A DNA stretch of 64,000 nt from Saprospiraceae bacterium. GTDB taxonomy: Bacteria; Bacteroidota; Bacteroidia; Chitinophagales; Saprospiraceae. The stretch lies in the NCBI GenBank assembly GCA_020850225.1, contig JADZFD010000011.1, positions 1 to 64,000 on the forward strand, given 5' to 3'. Shown here piece after piece: positions 26,689 through 36,912 of this stretch; positions within the stretch are counted from its first letter, which is position 1; each line of letters opens with the position of its first letter. The position numbers were made by a program, and so were the translations under genes. The notes under the pieces were generated by a model, which saw nothing but the letters and a program-made list of their open reading frames with translations, made no database searches and was not told the DNA's origin.

Positions 26689-27540
26689 ATGAAGATACAC
26701 ACGATTGAAACCAGTAAATTTAAATTAGATGGCGGTGCTATGTTCGGTGTTGTACCCAAGAGCATGTGGCAAAAATTGCATCCCGCTGATGACAACAATA
26801 TGTGTACGTGGCAGATGAGATGCCTGTTGGTTGAGGATGGTAACAGAAAAATTCTTATTGACACTGGGATTGGTAACAAGCAGGATGAAAAATTCAGAAG
26901 TCATTTCTACCCGCATGATACCGTTACTTTTGATGATGCATTAAGCAGGATTCAATTAACTAAGGAAGATATAACAGATGTACTACTGACGCATTTTCAC
27001 TTCGACCATGTAGGTGGCGCTGTTGAATACGACCATTCAGGCAATCTTGTACCTACATTTCCCAACGCAACCTACTGGACCAACGAAGTACACTACAAGT
27101 GGGCTTACAATGCCAATGCCAGGGAAGCTGCATCCTTTCTCAAAGAGAACTTTGTTCCACTTAAGGACATGGGCATACTACAGATGATCGATGTCGAACA
27201 AGGTATTTCCTTCTCAGATCACATTACTTTAGATTTTGTTTACGGACACACAGAAGCAATGATGTTACCCAATATTATCCTACCATCGGGTGATACCCTT
27301 GTATATTGTGCTGACCTGATACCTTCTCACCACCATATCCCACTTCCCTATGTTATGGCATACGATGTTCAGCCACTGCAAACACTTACTGAAAAAGCCG
27401 TTCTACTGGATAAAGCCTCTGATGGAAGACATTTACTTTTCTTCGAACATGATCTGGATGTGCCATGTGGAACAGTAATCAGGAATGACAGAGGTCGAAT
27501 CGTTTTTGATAAAAAAATATATATTTCTGACATTTTATAA
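26689..27540 (+). CDS. Metallo-beta-lactamase-fold hydrolase
   Basis: 283 residues with the zinc motif LLTHFHFDHVGGA (His102, His104, Asp106, His107), KILIDTGIG before it, and later YGHTEAMM and SGDTLVYCADLIPSHHH supplying the remaining ligands. It resembles the quorum-quenching-lactonase/YtnP-like group, but the substrate cannot be told. It starts 21 bases after ribH, so the two are likely co-transcribed. There is no signal peptide. Confidence 0.9.
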   Translation: MKIHTIETSKFKLDGGAMFGVVPKSMWQKLHPADDNNMCTWQMRCLLVEDGNRKILIDTGIGNKQDEKFRSHFYPHDTVTFDDALSRIQLTKEDITDVLLTHFHFDHVGGAVEYDHSGNLVPTFPNATYWTNEVHYKWAYNANAREAASFLKENFVPLKDMGILQMIDVEQGISFSDHITLDFVYGHTEAMMLPNIILPSGDTLVYCADLIPSHHHIPLPYVMAYDVQPLQTLTEKAVLLDKASDGRHLLFFEHDLDVPCGTVIRNDRGRIVFDKKIYISDIL

Positions 27541-27670
27541 CCGGTATTCCTTACAGATTGGGTGTATTTTTGAATGTCCTAATATGATTTATTTATTCAT
27601 AATATTATACTTGAATACCTTAATATAAATCTAAGAAATTTCTTAATTTTGCACTCTGTATAAGCATTTT

Positions 27671-28996
27671 ATGACAGATACCTTATTTACTGTTTCAGGT
27701 TTTGACATTACAGTTACGGATGTACTGCTATGTCTGATTTTTATATTGCTGACAATTTGGGCATATATAAAATTCAGCAGTTACAAGTTTTATGATAGTG
27801 ACGAGCATACATTAAATGCTGCACAACACTTTGGATATAAAATAAGACTCGCTATGAGTTTGCTATCCTTAAGTGTTTTATTTATAATTCGTATTCTCAG
27901 ATTTGATTTTGTACTATGGGATTTTAATGAATTTTCTATTTTCATAAGTCATATTTTCGAAATTCTGAGCCTATTCAGTGTCGCATTATTGATTGACTGG
28001 CTGATTAGTCATCTATTTATTAAGAGAAAATATAAAAACAGGGAAAAACCCAAAACGCCTGTATCAGAAGTTAAAACAGGTACAGATCTGAAAGCTACCC
28101 GACTGGTCAGATATATCGTCTATTTGTATCTGGGGCAGGTCTTTCTCAAACGCTTAGACCTCGACTATATTATTTTCCAAAGAGAAATAAAGGAAGAGCT
28201 GTTCACAGTACACATATCTGATTTAGTGATTGCTGCTATGATCATGATGTCGGCGAAGGTAGTGGTTTGGTTTTTTACACAGGTTACCCTGTACAGAATG
28301 TACAAGACCAAGGATATGGATGAGGGTACTCAATATGCTATTAACCAAATATTTACATATTTAATTTATATAATAGCTACCTTGTTTGCCTTGGATAGGA
28401 TTATGTCTGATATGCGTATCATTTATGGAGCATCAGCAGCCTTACTTGTAGGCATGGGTATGGGATTGAAACAAACGTTCAACGACTTTTTCTCAGGATT
28501 GATTATTTTATTTGAACGTAATATCAAAATTGGTGATGTACTTGAGTTTGATAGTCAGATAGGCAAGGTGACACACATCGGATTGCGCACATCCAGGATC
28601 AAAACAGATAAAAATATTTCTGTACTCATTCCAAACAGCATGCTTGTCAATCAATCCGTTTCCAACTGGACGCATTTTGATGACTTGGTCAGATTCAGTA
28701 TAAATGTCACAGTTGTTCAACAAAGCAATGCTGAATTGGTCAAATCTATCCTCAAACAAGCCACTGACAACATTCAAGCTATTAAGAAAAACCCAGAACC
28801 GTGGGCAGGAATCAAAGAATTCGATGACAAAAATCTTGTATTCACTTTGTATTACTACACTTCCAGGGTACTTATTATTGATGATATACAAAGCCAGATC
28901 AGGTTTAATATACTGGATATTTTCCAAAAAAACAACATCCAACTATCTGGCTTCTCAGCATCAGATCCTGAACTGCCTTCCATTCAAAATACTTAA
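27671..28996 (+). CDS. Small-conductance mechanosensitive channel (MscS family)
   Basis: 441 residues. Several N-terminal membrane segments (first at about 11-31, next at 56-75 and 87-112, then a charged loop and further spans) precede the MscS pore region: LVGMGMGLKQTFNDFFSGLIILFERNIKIGDVLEF in pieces, then IGKVTHIGLRTSRIKTDKNISVLIPNS and VNQSVSNWTH. The C-terminal alpha-beta domain is complete. The channel opens on osmotic down-shock to release solutes. A TAATTTTG at 27644-27651 could be its -7 promoter element. Confidence 0.92.
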   Translation: MTDTLFTVSGFDITVTDVLLCLIFILLTIWAYIKFSSYKFYDSDEHTLNAAQHFGYKIRLAMSLLSLSVLFIIRILRFDFVLWDFNEFSIFISHIFEILSLFSVALLIDWLISHLFIKRKYKNREKPKTPVSEVKTGTDLKATRLVRYIVYLYLGQVFLKRLDLDYIIFQREIKEELFTVHISDLVIAAMIMMSAKVVVWFFTQVTLYRMYKTKDMDEGTQYAINQIFTYLIYIIATLFALDRIMSDMRIIYGASAALLVGMGMGLKQTFNDFFSGLIILFERNIKIGDVLEFDSQIGKVTHIGLRTSRIKTDKNISVLIPNSMLVNQSVSNWTHFDDLVRFSINVTVVQQSNAELVKSILKQATDNIQAIKKNPEPWAGIKEFDDKNLVFTLYYYTSRVLIIDDIQSQIRFNILDIFQKNNIQLSGFSASDPELPSIQNT

Positions 28997-29010
28997 ATAC
29001 ATACATTCAG

Positions 29011-29280
29011 TTGGTTAAAATCGCACTTCTTGCCCTATTGATCGTATTCATGATCAGTTCTGTTGTTTACAGAATCCGGTTAAGATTTGGCAGAGTAACC
29101 TATAGAAATATGAAATCATATAAACGCCTCCTAAACATCATAATTCCTGTATTTGTATTCGTATTATTGTATTTCATTAACCAAAGCATAATTACTCCTA
29201 ACCAACATACAATTCAAAAAGCGTTATTATCCCTGATACTCGTTGGATTGCTTGTGGATATACGCAGACGGATTCATTAG
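29011..29280 (+). CDS. Small membrane protein (89 aa, TTG start likely)
   Basis: The frame starts at TTG 29011, 14 bases after the MscS stop. The TTG start keeps a complete first membrane segment (KIALLALLIVFMISSVVY); the first ATG (29050) would cut it. A second pair of hydrophobic stretches follows (about 44-60 and 72-82) with a basic end (DIRRRIH). No family recognised; it is probably co-transcribed with the channel. Confidence 0.55.
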   Translation: MVKIALLALLIVFMISSVVYRIRLRFGRVTYRNMKSYKRLLNIIIPVFVFVLLYFINQSIITPNQHTIQKALLSLILVGLLVDIRRRIH

Positions 29281-29436
29281 ATGAGATAAAATACATATCT
29301 CATATCTGCTTTATATCAGTAACAGTGTTAAATCGTGGAAGACATTTTAGTATATTTCAAATTTGATATTTGGAATTATATTATTTTTATTTGGATAATT
29401 GTAAAGAGAATTCGGATAGTTACGCAAATATTTACC

Positions 29437-29444
29437 TATTTTTG
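29437..29444 (+). promoter_or_regulatory. -7 promoter element before pheT
   Basis: TATTTTTG matches TAnnTTTG and implies a leader of about 85 bases before the pheT ATG at 29536. I see no tRNA-Phe-like or attenuator structure in that leader. Confidence 0.4.
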
Positions 29445-29535
29445 TGCTTCTATAATACTAAAGCATCCGTGACTGAAGTTGTAGTTTAGCTGCATGGTTG
29501 TTTTGACTAAAAAGTATGCTTGAAATTAGTGACGT

Positions 29536-31980
29536 ATGAAACTTTCGTTAAATTGGCTTAAAAAGTATCTAAATATATCCTACACACCGGAAAAAATTGC
29601 AGAAATGCTCACAACCGTGGGCCTTGAGGTAGAGGGAATAGAAAAAGTTGAATCCATAAAGGGAGGACTTAAGGGCATCGTAACAGGTGCAGTTTTACAA
29701 TGTGAAAAGCATCCTGATGCTGACCGGCTCTCATTGACATTGGTTGATATCGGTAATGGTACGCACCTGAATATAGTATGTGGTGCTCCCAATGTAGCAA
29801 AAGGTCAAAAGGTACTCGTTGCTACCATAGGTACTGAATTATATGCTAAGGATGGCAGTGCATTCACCATCAAAAAAGGAAAAATAAGAGGTTCCGAATC
29901 TGAAGGTATGATATGTGCTGCAGATGAGATAGGATTGGAGGATGACCATTCGGGCATCCTGGTGTTACCGGAAAACACACAGATCGGAATACCCGCCTCA
30001 ACTTACTTTAACGTAGAAGATGATTTTGTATTCGAAATTGGATTAACCCCCAACAGATCGGATGCTACATCCCACATGGGTGTTGCCAGAGACTTACTGG
30101 CATATCTTAAGGTACATGAAAATTATACAGAAGATATCGCAGAAGCAGATATATCTGATTATATTACTGAAAAAATAGCATACAATACCGATGTAGACAT
30201 CCGTGACACAACAGCATGTCCCAGATATTCAGGCATAACCATCACAGGAGTAGAAGTTAAAGAATCACCGGAGGAACTTAAAAGGTTTCTTAAAGCCATT
30301 GGTGTCAACCCTGTTAACAATATAGTTGACATTACCAATTTTGTTTTGCACGAACTTGGCTCACCACTACATGCATTTGATGCTGATAAAATAGCCGGTA
30401 ATCAGATTATTGTAACTAAATTACCAGAAGGTACATCTTTTACAACACTCGATGGCATGGAGCGAAAACTTCATAGGGACGACCTGATGATATGCGACGG
30501 TAATCTCAATCCGCTCACTATCGCCGGTGTTTATGGTGGATTGGACAGCGGGATAACAGAAAATACTAAAAATGTATTCCTGGAATGCGCCTATTTTGCA
30601 CCTGTTATGATCAGAAAAACGAGTAACAGACACAACCTTAAAACAGATGCTGCCAAAACATTTGAAAAAGGTGCCGACCCCAACAATACCGAACAGGCAA
30701 TAAAAAGAGCAGCAGCACTGATTAAGGAATATGCAGGAGGTGCAATCAGTAATATAATCGTCGATGTGTACCCAAAAGTCATCAATCCTGCGGAAATCAG
30801 ACTGAACTTCCAACATGTCACACAATTACTGGGTGTTGACATCAAACAGGAAGACATTCTCAATATATTGACAGCGATGGAAATGGAAATCAAACCATTG
30901 AATAATGAATCCGTTCTGGTCAGAGTACCTACCAATAAAGCGGATGTCACAAGAGAAGTCGACCTTATAGAAGAGATTGTCAGGATATACGGATTGAATA
31001 AGGTTCCGGTTAGCAGCCAGATACGCAGTACTGTTTCTTATACAGAGAAGCCGGATAAACACAGGTCTAAAGAACTCCTTGCCAATTACCTGGCCTCAAA
31101 TGGGTTCAATGAAATGATGGGACTTTCGCTTATAGAGTCCAGACTGTACCAAAATCTTGGATTGGCAGATGAAGACAATTATGTCGGCATTAATAATACT
31201 TCCAATGTACATTTGGATATAATGCGCCCGGATATGTTATTGAGCGGACTACAATCCGTAGCTTATAATCTGAACAGACAGCAGACGAATCTCAATCTGT
31301 TTGAACTGGGTAAATCATACCAAAAATCGGGTGATTCCTATATAGAAAATGAATTACTAACCATATTTATCACCGGAAAATCCAACGAAGAATCCTGGCT
31401 TACTGATTCCAACAGCGACAAATCCTTCTACGATATAAAAAAGATAATACTGTCAATCCTTTCCCGTGTCAATATTACAAATGTGCAACTGACACCTATC
31501 CAGCATGACAACAGATTTCAATACGGACTAAGAGCAGGACTGGGACCTGTAATACTTGCAGAATTCGGGCTTGTAAAAAAGAATGTTTGTGATAAATTGT
31601 CAGTAAAGTCCAATATTTATTATGGTGAAATAAGCATTGCCAATTTGCTGAAACTCATGGGTAAAAATCAGATTCATGTTAAGGAAATAAGTAAATTCCC
31701 TTCTGTCAGAAGAGATTTGGCATTAGTAGTAGAGAAAAACGTCCAGTTCAGGGAAATCGAAGATATAGCCAGAAAAGTAAATAAAAATTTATTGAAACAG
31801 ATTGGGCTTTTTGACGTTTATGAGAATAAAGAGCATTTGGGTGAAAATAAAAAATCCATGGCCATCTCACTGAAATTCGAAAATATGGACAGGACACTCA
31901 GTGATACAGAAATTGAACAAATAATGAATCAAATCATTATACAGTTGGAAGAAAAATTAAATGCAATAATTAGAAAATAA
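29536..31980 (+). CDS. pheT: Phenylalanyl-tRNA synthetase beta subunit
   Basis: 814 residues, normal length. Domains in order: N-terminal helix (MKLSLNWLKKYL), tRNA-binding OB fold (about 40-150, CEKHPDADRLS ... CGAPNV), B3/B4 editing domain (about 215-390, PRYSGITITGV), B5 DNA-binding-like fold (about 410-480), the catalytic-like core, and the C-terminal FDX-ACB anticodon-binding domain (about 720-814, FPSVRRDLALVV). It charges tRNA-Phe as an alpha2-beta2 enzyme. The pheS gene is not in the window, which is usual for Bacteroidota. It starts an apparent operon with the coiled-coil gene, zapA and rny. Confidence 0.97.
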   Translation: MKLSLNWLKKYLNISYTPEKIAEMLTTVGLEVEGIEKVESIKGGLKGIVTGAVLQCEKHPDADRLSLTLVDIGNGTHLNIVCGAPNVAKGQKVLVATIGTELYAKDGSAFTIKKGKIRGSESEGMICAADEIGLEDDHSGILVLPENTQIGIPASTYFNVEDDFVFEIGLTPNRSDATSHMGVARDLLAYLKVHENYTEDIAEADISDYITEKIAYNTDVDIRDTTACPRYSGITITGVEVKESPEELKRFLKAIGVNPVNNIVDITNFVLHELGSPLHAFDADKIAGNQIIVTKLPEGTSFTTLDGMERKLHRDDLMICDGNLNPLTIAGVYGGLDSGITENTKNVFLECAYFAPVMIRKTSNRHNLKTDAAKTFEKGADPNNTEQAIKRAAALIKEYAGGAISNIIVDVYPKVINPAEIRLNFQHVTQLLGVDIKQEDILNILTAMEMEIKPLNNESVLVRVPTNKADVTREVDLIEEIVRIYGLNKVPVSSQIRSTVSYTEKPDKHRSKELLANYLASNGFNEMMGLSLIESRLYQNLGLADEDNYVGINNTSNVHLDIMRPDMLLSGLQSVAYNLNRQQTNLNLFELGKSYQKSGDSYIENELLTIFITGKSNEESWLTDSNSDKSFYDIKKIILSILSRVNITNVQLTPIQHDNRFQYGLRAGLGPVILAEFGLVKKNVCDKLSVKSNIYYGEISIANLLKLMGKNQIHVKEISKFPSVRRDLALVVEKNVQFREIEDIARKVNKNLLKQIGLFDVYENKEHLGENKKSMAISLKFENMDRTLSDTEIEQIMNQIIIQLEEKLNAIIRK

Positions 31981-32009
31981 GATATATATAATAAAAAAAA
32001 TTATCTTTG

Positions 32010-32366
32010 ATGGAAATTTGGACAGACAAGCTCGATGTAATAACAGGTAAAATCAGAAATTTACTTGACGCTTACATAGATGTTAAGTCCGAAAATGAAT
32101 CATTAAAGAACGAAATCAATCATCTAAAAGTAGAGATTTTACAATTTGAAGAACAATTAAAATATATAAATTCAGAGCAAATCAATGCGGTAGAAACTGT
32201 ATCAACACTTTCAACCAAAACATCTGACATTTCAACCCCAAATCCGGAATTGACTCAAAAAAACAAAGAGCATTCCAATGGGATGAAAACGAAACTTGAC
32301 GAGATTATCGAAGAATTAGATCAATGTATTCAAATCATTCAATCCAATTCATATGGCAGCAAATGA
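32010..32366 (+). CDS. Coiled-coil protein upstream of zapA (118 aa)
   Basis: The ATG at 32010 is preferred over the TTG just before it. After a short helix the protein has a heptad-like coiled coil (about 25-58, SENESLKNEINHLKVEILQFEEQ) and a Ser/Thr-rich linker, ending with LDEIIEELDQCIQII. It overlaps the zapA start by 14 bases, so the two are translationally coupled. This matches a position often taken by an uncharacterised coiled-coil gene next to zapA in Bacteroidota. A role in cell division is a guess from position. Confidence 0.7.
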   Translation: MEIWTDKLDVITGKIRNLLDAYIDVKSENESLKNEINHLKVEILQFEEQLKYINSEQINAVETVSTLSTKTSDISTPNPELTQKNKEHSNGMKTKLDEIIEELDQCIQIIQSNSYGSK

Positions 32367-32637
32367 TCTGTTTACAATCAATATATCCATTGCAGGTCGT
32401 GTCTTCCCTGTTAAAGTAACAGAAGAGGAAAAGACCGTTGTCGAAGGTATAGTTTTGGAAATTAATGAAAAAATCAACAATTTTCAAAAAATGTACACCG
32501 GTCGGGACAAGCTCGACTATGTTATCATGACACTACTGACATATATTTATGATCTAAAAAGTACTCCACAAACCGGAACTTCTGACGAAACCGGTCCGAA
32601 AGTGCAGTTAATCCTCGACTTGTTATCAGATTTTTGA
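32353..32637 (+). CDS. zapA: Cell division protein ZapA
   Basis: 94 residues with the ZapA pattern: a beta-strand start (TINISIAGRVFPVKV), E-E-E-K-T-V-V-E-G-I, INEKINNFQKMY and the helical LDYVIMTLLTYIYDL. ZapA cross-links FtsZ filaments at the division ring. It overlaps the coiled-coil gene and is 96 bases upstream of the rny ATG. Confidence 0.9.
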   Translation: MAANDLFTINISIAGRVFPVKVTEEEKTVVEGIVLEINEKINNFQKMYTGRDKLDYVIMTLLTYIYDLKSTPQTGTSDETGPKVQLILDLLSDF

Positions 32638-32733
32638 TACATTTTTTCTATACAGTAGCCCTGCTGATTGGTTTGCCTGGCAATCATTTGTCCGAAAGGA
32701 CTATTTTATCATCTTTTTAATCAATATCAATAT

Positions 32734-34383
32734 ATGGGTTCTATAATAGGAGTTATTTTAGGAATCATTATTGGAGGAGGTGCGGGATATTTTATTATCC
32801 AGACAGCATTCAAATCCAAAATCAATGAAGCCAACGACAAAGCAGATATCACACTTAAGGAAGCAGAATTGACTGCAAGTCGTAAAATTCAGGAAGCTGA
32901 AACCAAGGCTGACAAACTGATATCAAAATCAGAACAACAAAATGAGTCAGTAAAACAAAAGAAAATCCAGGAAGCAAGAGACAATTTTGCCAAACTTAAA
33001 TCCGAGTTTGAATCCTGGAAAGCCGAACAGAAAATTGAAATCAAAGAGCGTGAATTAAACGCAGTGTCACTGGAAAAGGAGCTCAAAATCAAACAGGATG
33101 CTATCCTGACAGAATTGGAATCTATCGAATCAAAAGAACAGGAACTGAACACAATACGTGAAAATCTCGAAGTTCAGATCAAGATAGTTGCCAAGAAAAA
33201 AGAGGAACTGGACTCAGCAAATGAACGTTTTATTACTGAATTGGAGACCATCTCCAAACTTACACAGCAGGAAGCAAAAGATCAGTTGCTCGAAGCCGTA
33301 AAGGGCAAAGTACAGAATGAAGCTCTTGCAATAGAAAAAGAAGCTATTTCAACAGCTTATTCCAATGCCAATAAAGAAGCCAAAAAGATAGTACTGCAGA
33401 CGATACAACGTATGAGTGCTGAATTTACTATCGAAAATACCGTTTCTGTTTTCAATCTGGAATCAGATGAAATCAAAGGTCAGATTATCGGTCGGGAGGG
33501 AAGAAACATTCGTGCACTGGAAGCAGCTACAGGCGCCGAAATAGTCGTTGATGACACTCCTGAAGCTATCGTTATTTCTAGTTTTGATCCAATCAGAAGG
33601 GAAATATGCCGACTGACACTCAAAAAACTCGTAGCAGACGGCAGAATACATCCTGCCAAAATTGAAGAAACGGTAGCCAAAGTCAAAAAGCAACTGGACG
33701 AACAAATCGTAGAAATCGGAGAAAGAACGATAATAGATTTGGATATTCACGGACTGGCACCTTACCTGGTCAAGATGGTCGGTAGGATGAGATTCCGGTC
33801 TTCATACGGCCAGAATCTATTAAAACACTCCATCGAAACAGCCAATCTGTGTGCTGTCATGGCTGCTGAACTGGGTCTTAACCCCAAACAGGTAAAAATG
33901 GCTAAAAGAGCAGGATTATTACACGACATAGGTAAGGTAGCTGAAGAAGAATCAGAACTATCTCACGCACTGTTGGGTATGGAAATATGTGAGAAACACA
34001 AGGAACATCCTGTTATTCTCAATGCAGTAGGTGCTCACCACGACGAAATAGAAATGAATAACATCATTTCACCTATCGTTCAGGCTTGTGATGCCATATC
34101 AGGTGCACGCCCCGGAGCAAGAAGAGAAATCCTAGAAAGCTACCTGAAACGTATCGGAGAGCTTGAAGAACTCGCCTTATCCTATGAAGGTGTTCAAAAA
34201 GCATACGCATTACAGGCAGGAAGAGAACTTAGGGTAATCGTTGAATCCGAAAAAGTAAACGACCAGTATGCAAACGATCTTGCATTTATCATTTCTAAAA
34301 AAATACAGGATGAAATGCAGTATCCGGGACAGGTAAAGGTAACCGTTATCAGAGAAAAACGTGCTACAGCTTTTGCAAGATAA
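32734..34383 (+). CDS. rny: Ribonuclease Y
   Basis: 549 residues from the ATG at 32734; the frame reaches back to a TTG at 32668, but family members begin with the membrane segment ([19 protein letters not shown]). Domains: membrane anchor (about 4-24), long coiled coil (to about 210), KH RNA-binding domain (about 235-300, [19 protein letters not shown]) and HD nuclease domain (about 365-460, [17 protein letters not shown] and [11 protein letters not shown]). It is an endoribonuclease starting mRNA decay at the inner membrane. Confidence 0.96.
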   Translation: MGSIIGVILGIIIGGGAGYFIIQTAFKSKINEANDKADITLKEAELTASRKIQEAETKADKLISKSEQQNESVKQKKIQEARDNFAKLKSEFESWKAEQKIEIKERELNAVSLEKELKIKQDAILTELESIESKEQELNTIRENLEVQIKIVAKKKEELDSANERFITELETISKLTQQEAKDQLLEAVKGKVQNEALAIEKEAISTAYSNANKEAKKIVLQTIQRMSAEFTIENTVSVFNLESDEIKGQIIGREGRNIRALEAATGAEIVVDDTPEAIVISSFDPIRREICRLTLKKLVADGRIHPAKIEETVAKVKKQLDEQIVEIGERTIIDLDIHGLAPYLVKMVGRMRFRSSYGQNLLKHSIETANLCAVMAAELGLNPKQVKMAKRAGLLHDIGKVAEEESELSHALLGMEICEKHKEHPVILNAVGAHHDEIEMNNIISPIVQACDAISGARPGARREILESYLKRIGELEELALSYEGVQKAYALQAGRELRVIVESEKVNDQYANDLAFIISKKIQDEMQYPGQVKVTVIREKRATAFAR

Positions 34384-34411
34384 ATTCCGTAAATAATATA
34401 AATTATTCTTT

Positions 34412-34450
34412 GAAAGGATGTAAGGTAATACTTTACATCCTTTCTTAATT
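34412..34450 (+). terminator. Rho-independent terminator of the pheT-zapA-rny operon
   Basis: A perfect 12-bp stem (34412-34423 with 34433-34444), 9-base loop, then a T-rich tail. It begins 28 bases after the rny stop. Confidence 0.88.
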
Positions 34451-34550
34451 TTTACCCCACAAAATGAACTTATCCGTTTAAAGTCCGGTATCTATACAGG
34501 ATTTAACATCAAATTAATTCTTTACTTGTTATATATATTGATTTTTTGCA

Positions 34551-34558
34551 TATCTTTG
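34551..34558 (+). promoter_or_regulatory. -7 promoter element of the pseudo-helicase/nuclease pair
   Basis: TATCTTTG matches TAnnTTTG and lies 26 bases before the ATG at 34585. A TTG at 34526-34528, 22 bases upstream, could serve as the -33 box. Confidence 0.5.
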
Positions 34559-34584
34559 TTTCTTGTATATATACTATTTAAAAA

Positions 34585-36912
34585 ATGTCCATATATATCA
34601 CTTCTCCGGAAATCTATCGTATTCTTAACAGTAACAATTCGCTTATAAATATCAACTATAGGCATAGTATTACTGCTTTGGAGAGTATTATACATCAGGT
34701 GAGAAAAAATTTTTTAAGTGACAAAAAAACACTTATCGTCATTCCGGATACTGAAGCAAGGCAGATGTTGCTAGAGATACTAAAAAAATCTAATCTGAAC
34801 CATACAACACTTTCCGTTAACCTCGAAGACACACCATCCAGATTTGCATTAGGAATTAACAATAAACACACCTTCAAATCCGAATGTCAACCGACACATT
34901 GGGGTGATCCTGCTAACAGATTAAAGAGAGAACTGGATACATTAATATTGAAAATCCATAATAAGTATCAGGTAACATCATCAGAAAAAAGCTGGATAAA
35001 AATGGTGGACGACTATTGTAAATTGCAGGTATCCATAGAAGTATTATTACTCAACCGCTGGCTGGATTCTTCATTTCAGAATATGAATCAGGAAGGGTTG
35101 CAAGGCTTACTCGACCTGATAACAGAGGCACAGAATTATTATCATCCGGAATTCGAAATAAAAGATTATTCATTACTAAACCATGAGTTAAATAAAAATA
35201 TAGCCGAACATTCCAGATTAAAATCTACGATTCATGTAATGTCCCAATTACTCGATCAATCAGAAGTGCTTAAGAATGATTATTTAAAATACAGTCAGGA
35301 ATTGGAAAACGACTTCCTGAAAAAAAAACTGTCCACTACCGAACAGTTAAGAAACAAGAATGCACAACTCAGGTCGGACATTACACAATGGATATCCGTG
35401 CAGCATCAACTCAATAAATCTATACTACCAGGCTTCCTGTCTGAAAAACAAAAAAATCATACACAAAAAGGCAAATCTTTATTAAATGAATTGGAAACCT
35501 TTTTAGCAAATGTCAGAGAATTAACACACATTCATCTGTATACGCCAAACAAACTGACTATCAGTATTGTGCAAACTTTCAGTGATATTGAGACTGCTCT
35601 GGATGATAATATGTCTACGCTGATTAGCATGAAAAATGAGTACATGAAATCGGTAAATATTCACAACCATCTCAATCCTACACTTGAAAAACTCGAAACT
35701 AATCTTAAGAGTTTGGTTGATACCATAAATGAAGCAGGTTTTCTGAATGATGTTTTGGAAATAAATACATTAAGTTTTGCAAAACAGACTGATATTATTA
35801 TATCCTTACAGAGAAAATTACACTTATTACGCTCAGAAGCAGAACACAGCATGTATTATCTGGAGTGGAAGCAGTTCTTCAGACAAAAATCTGAAACAGA
35901 CCAAAAAGTACTACATGCTCTGAGAAATATCAACCCTGAAAAATGGTACGATTCCATATATGGATGGTATTTATACCATAACATTACGAAAGATTACATT
36001 CACCTACAGAGTATCACTCAGGAACAAATCGTCGACTTACAGGAACTATTTATCCTGAATGAAGACAATATTACTTCTTGCAAGATAAAGGAACATGTTA
36101 CCAATACAGAAGACAGTATAAAACAATATCGTAAATCGGATGAAGATTTATATAACTTTTTTACTTCGGAAAAAGGAAATTCAAAATACAGCAATTGGAC
36201 ACAGCTTTTAGATAATCATTATGACCAACTGGAAGATATCTTTCCTGTTATCATAACTGATGACGATAGCTTGTTTAAACTTAAACATTCAGATAACAGA
36301 AACCTTATAGTTTTCAATAAAGAACCCAATCTTAATATTATGCAACTGTTTAATAGCAGTACCTATTATTGGGATGAAAGCCATATGATACAAAATCCCG
36401 ATTTCGTGCTACATCTGACTTCTCATACAAGAGATTTCAGGCAAATGAAGCCTACAGACCTACTGCCTGTATTCAGAAATCTGGCACTTACTATTTTATC
36501 TGCAGATGTTATGCCTGAAGTATATCTGTTGAAGGATATGTGTATTTTTTCTTTTGCTTCTGATTATATCAACAATAAACTAACAGACACACTTCATAAT
36601 TATGGTATCAAAAGAGTCTTGCCAAATCCTACCTTTGAAAAAGCACTTACAGGAGCTTTCCTTGAAGCTAATAATAATATAATTTGCATCATTGAAGATG
36701 CTCTACCTGATCCGGGTAATACAGAAAACATTTACTGGCAAACTCAAATCCTCAATATAATACAAAACACCGGAATACAGATATTGAATATCGATTCTTC
36801 AGTCCTGTTCAGTAACGAAAATATAATTGATGAAATAATCCTTAATATAGCATCTGAGCAACAATACCATTCCAAACAAGTTAAATCCCAACTTACTATT
36901 GAATTTACTTAA
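34585..36912 (+). CDS. Large protein resembling an inactivated superfamily-I helicase/endonuclease (775 aa)
   Basis: No intact family motif, so the call is an inference. Three parts look like worn-down pieces of DUF4011/Upf1-like helicases. First, residues 24-80 (SITALESIIHQVRKN, KKTLIVIPDTEARQMLLEIL) match the stretch after Walker A where helicases read 'vLvVseK..Al..v...L', but no G-x-x-G-x-G-K-S/T is present. Second, a long helical insert (about 105-540) precedes IFPVIITDDDSLFKL and NLIVFNKEPN (573-582), placed like 'FPcwlmSP' and Walker B 'DLVIFDEAS', with the acidic pair lost. Third, residues 655-755 resemble the Vsr/REase-like C-terminal domain of such proteins (DYINNKLTDTLHNYGI ... YWQTQILNIIQNTGIQIL). 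There is no signal peptide. It overlaps the nuclease gene downstream by 14 bases. Confidence 0.6.
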   Translation: MSIYITSPEIYRILNSNNSLININYRHSITALESIIHQVRKNFLSDKKTLIVIPDTEARQMLLEILKKSNLNHTTLSVNLEDTPSRFALGINNKHTFKSECQPTHWGDPANRLKRELDTLILKIHNKYQVTSSEKSWIKMVDDYCKLQVSIEVLLLNRWLDSSFQNMNQEGLQGLLDLITEAQNYYHPEFEIKDYSLLNHELNKNIAEHSRLKSTIHVMSQLLDQSEVLKNDYLKYSQELENDFLKKKLSTTEQLRNKNAQLRSDITQWISVQHQLNKSILPGFLSEKQKNHTQKGKSLLNELETFLANVRELTHIHLYTPNKLTISIVQTFSDIETALDDNMSTLISMKNEYMKSVNIHNHLNPTLEKLETNLKSLVDTINEAGFLNDVLEINTLSFAKQTDIIISLQRKLHLLRSEAEHSMYYLEWKQFFRQKSETDQKVLHALRNINPEKWYDSIYGWYLYHNITKDYIHLQSITQEQIVDLQELFILNEDNITSCKIKEHVTNTEDSIKQYRKSDEDLYNFFTSEKGNSKYSNWTQLLDNHYDQLEDIFPVIITDDDSLFKLKHSDNRNLIVFNKEPNLNIMQLFNSSTYYWDESHMIQNPDFVLHLTSHTRDFRQMKPTDLLPVFRNLALTILSADVMPEVYLLKDMCIFSFASDYINNKLTDTLHNYGIKRVLPNPTFEKALTGAFLEANNNIICIIEDALPDPGNTENIYWQTQILNIIQNTGIQILNIDSSVLFSNENIIDEIILNIASEQQYHSKQVKSQLTIEFT

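Noticed and set aside
29281..29535. Possible tRNA or attenuator leader before pheT
   Set aside because: No cloverleaf, Phe-rich leader peptide or terminator hairpin could be found by eye.
32668..32733. TTG-initiated extension of RNase Y
   Set aside because: Family members begin at the membrane anchor, which follows the ATG at 32734.
32638..32733. Possible 6S RNA between zapA and rny, because ssrS sits near zapA in some bacteria
   Set aside because: The gap is under 100 bases and shows no long hairpin.
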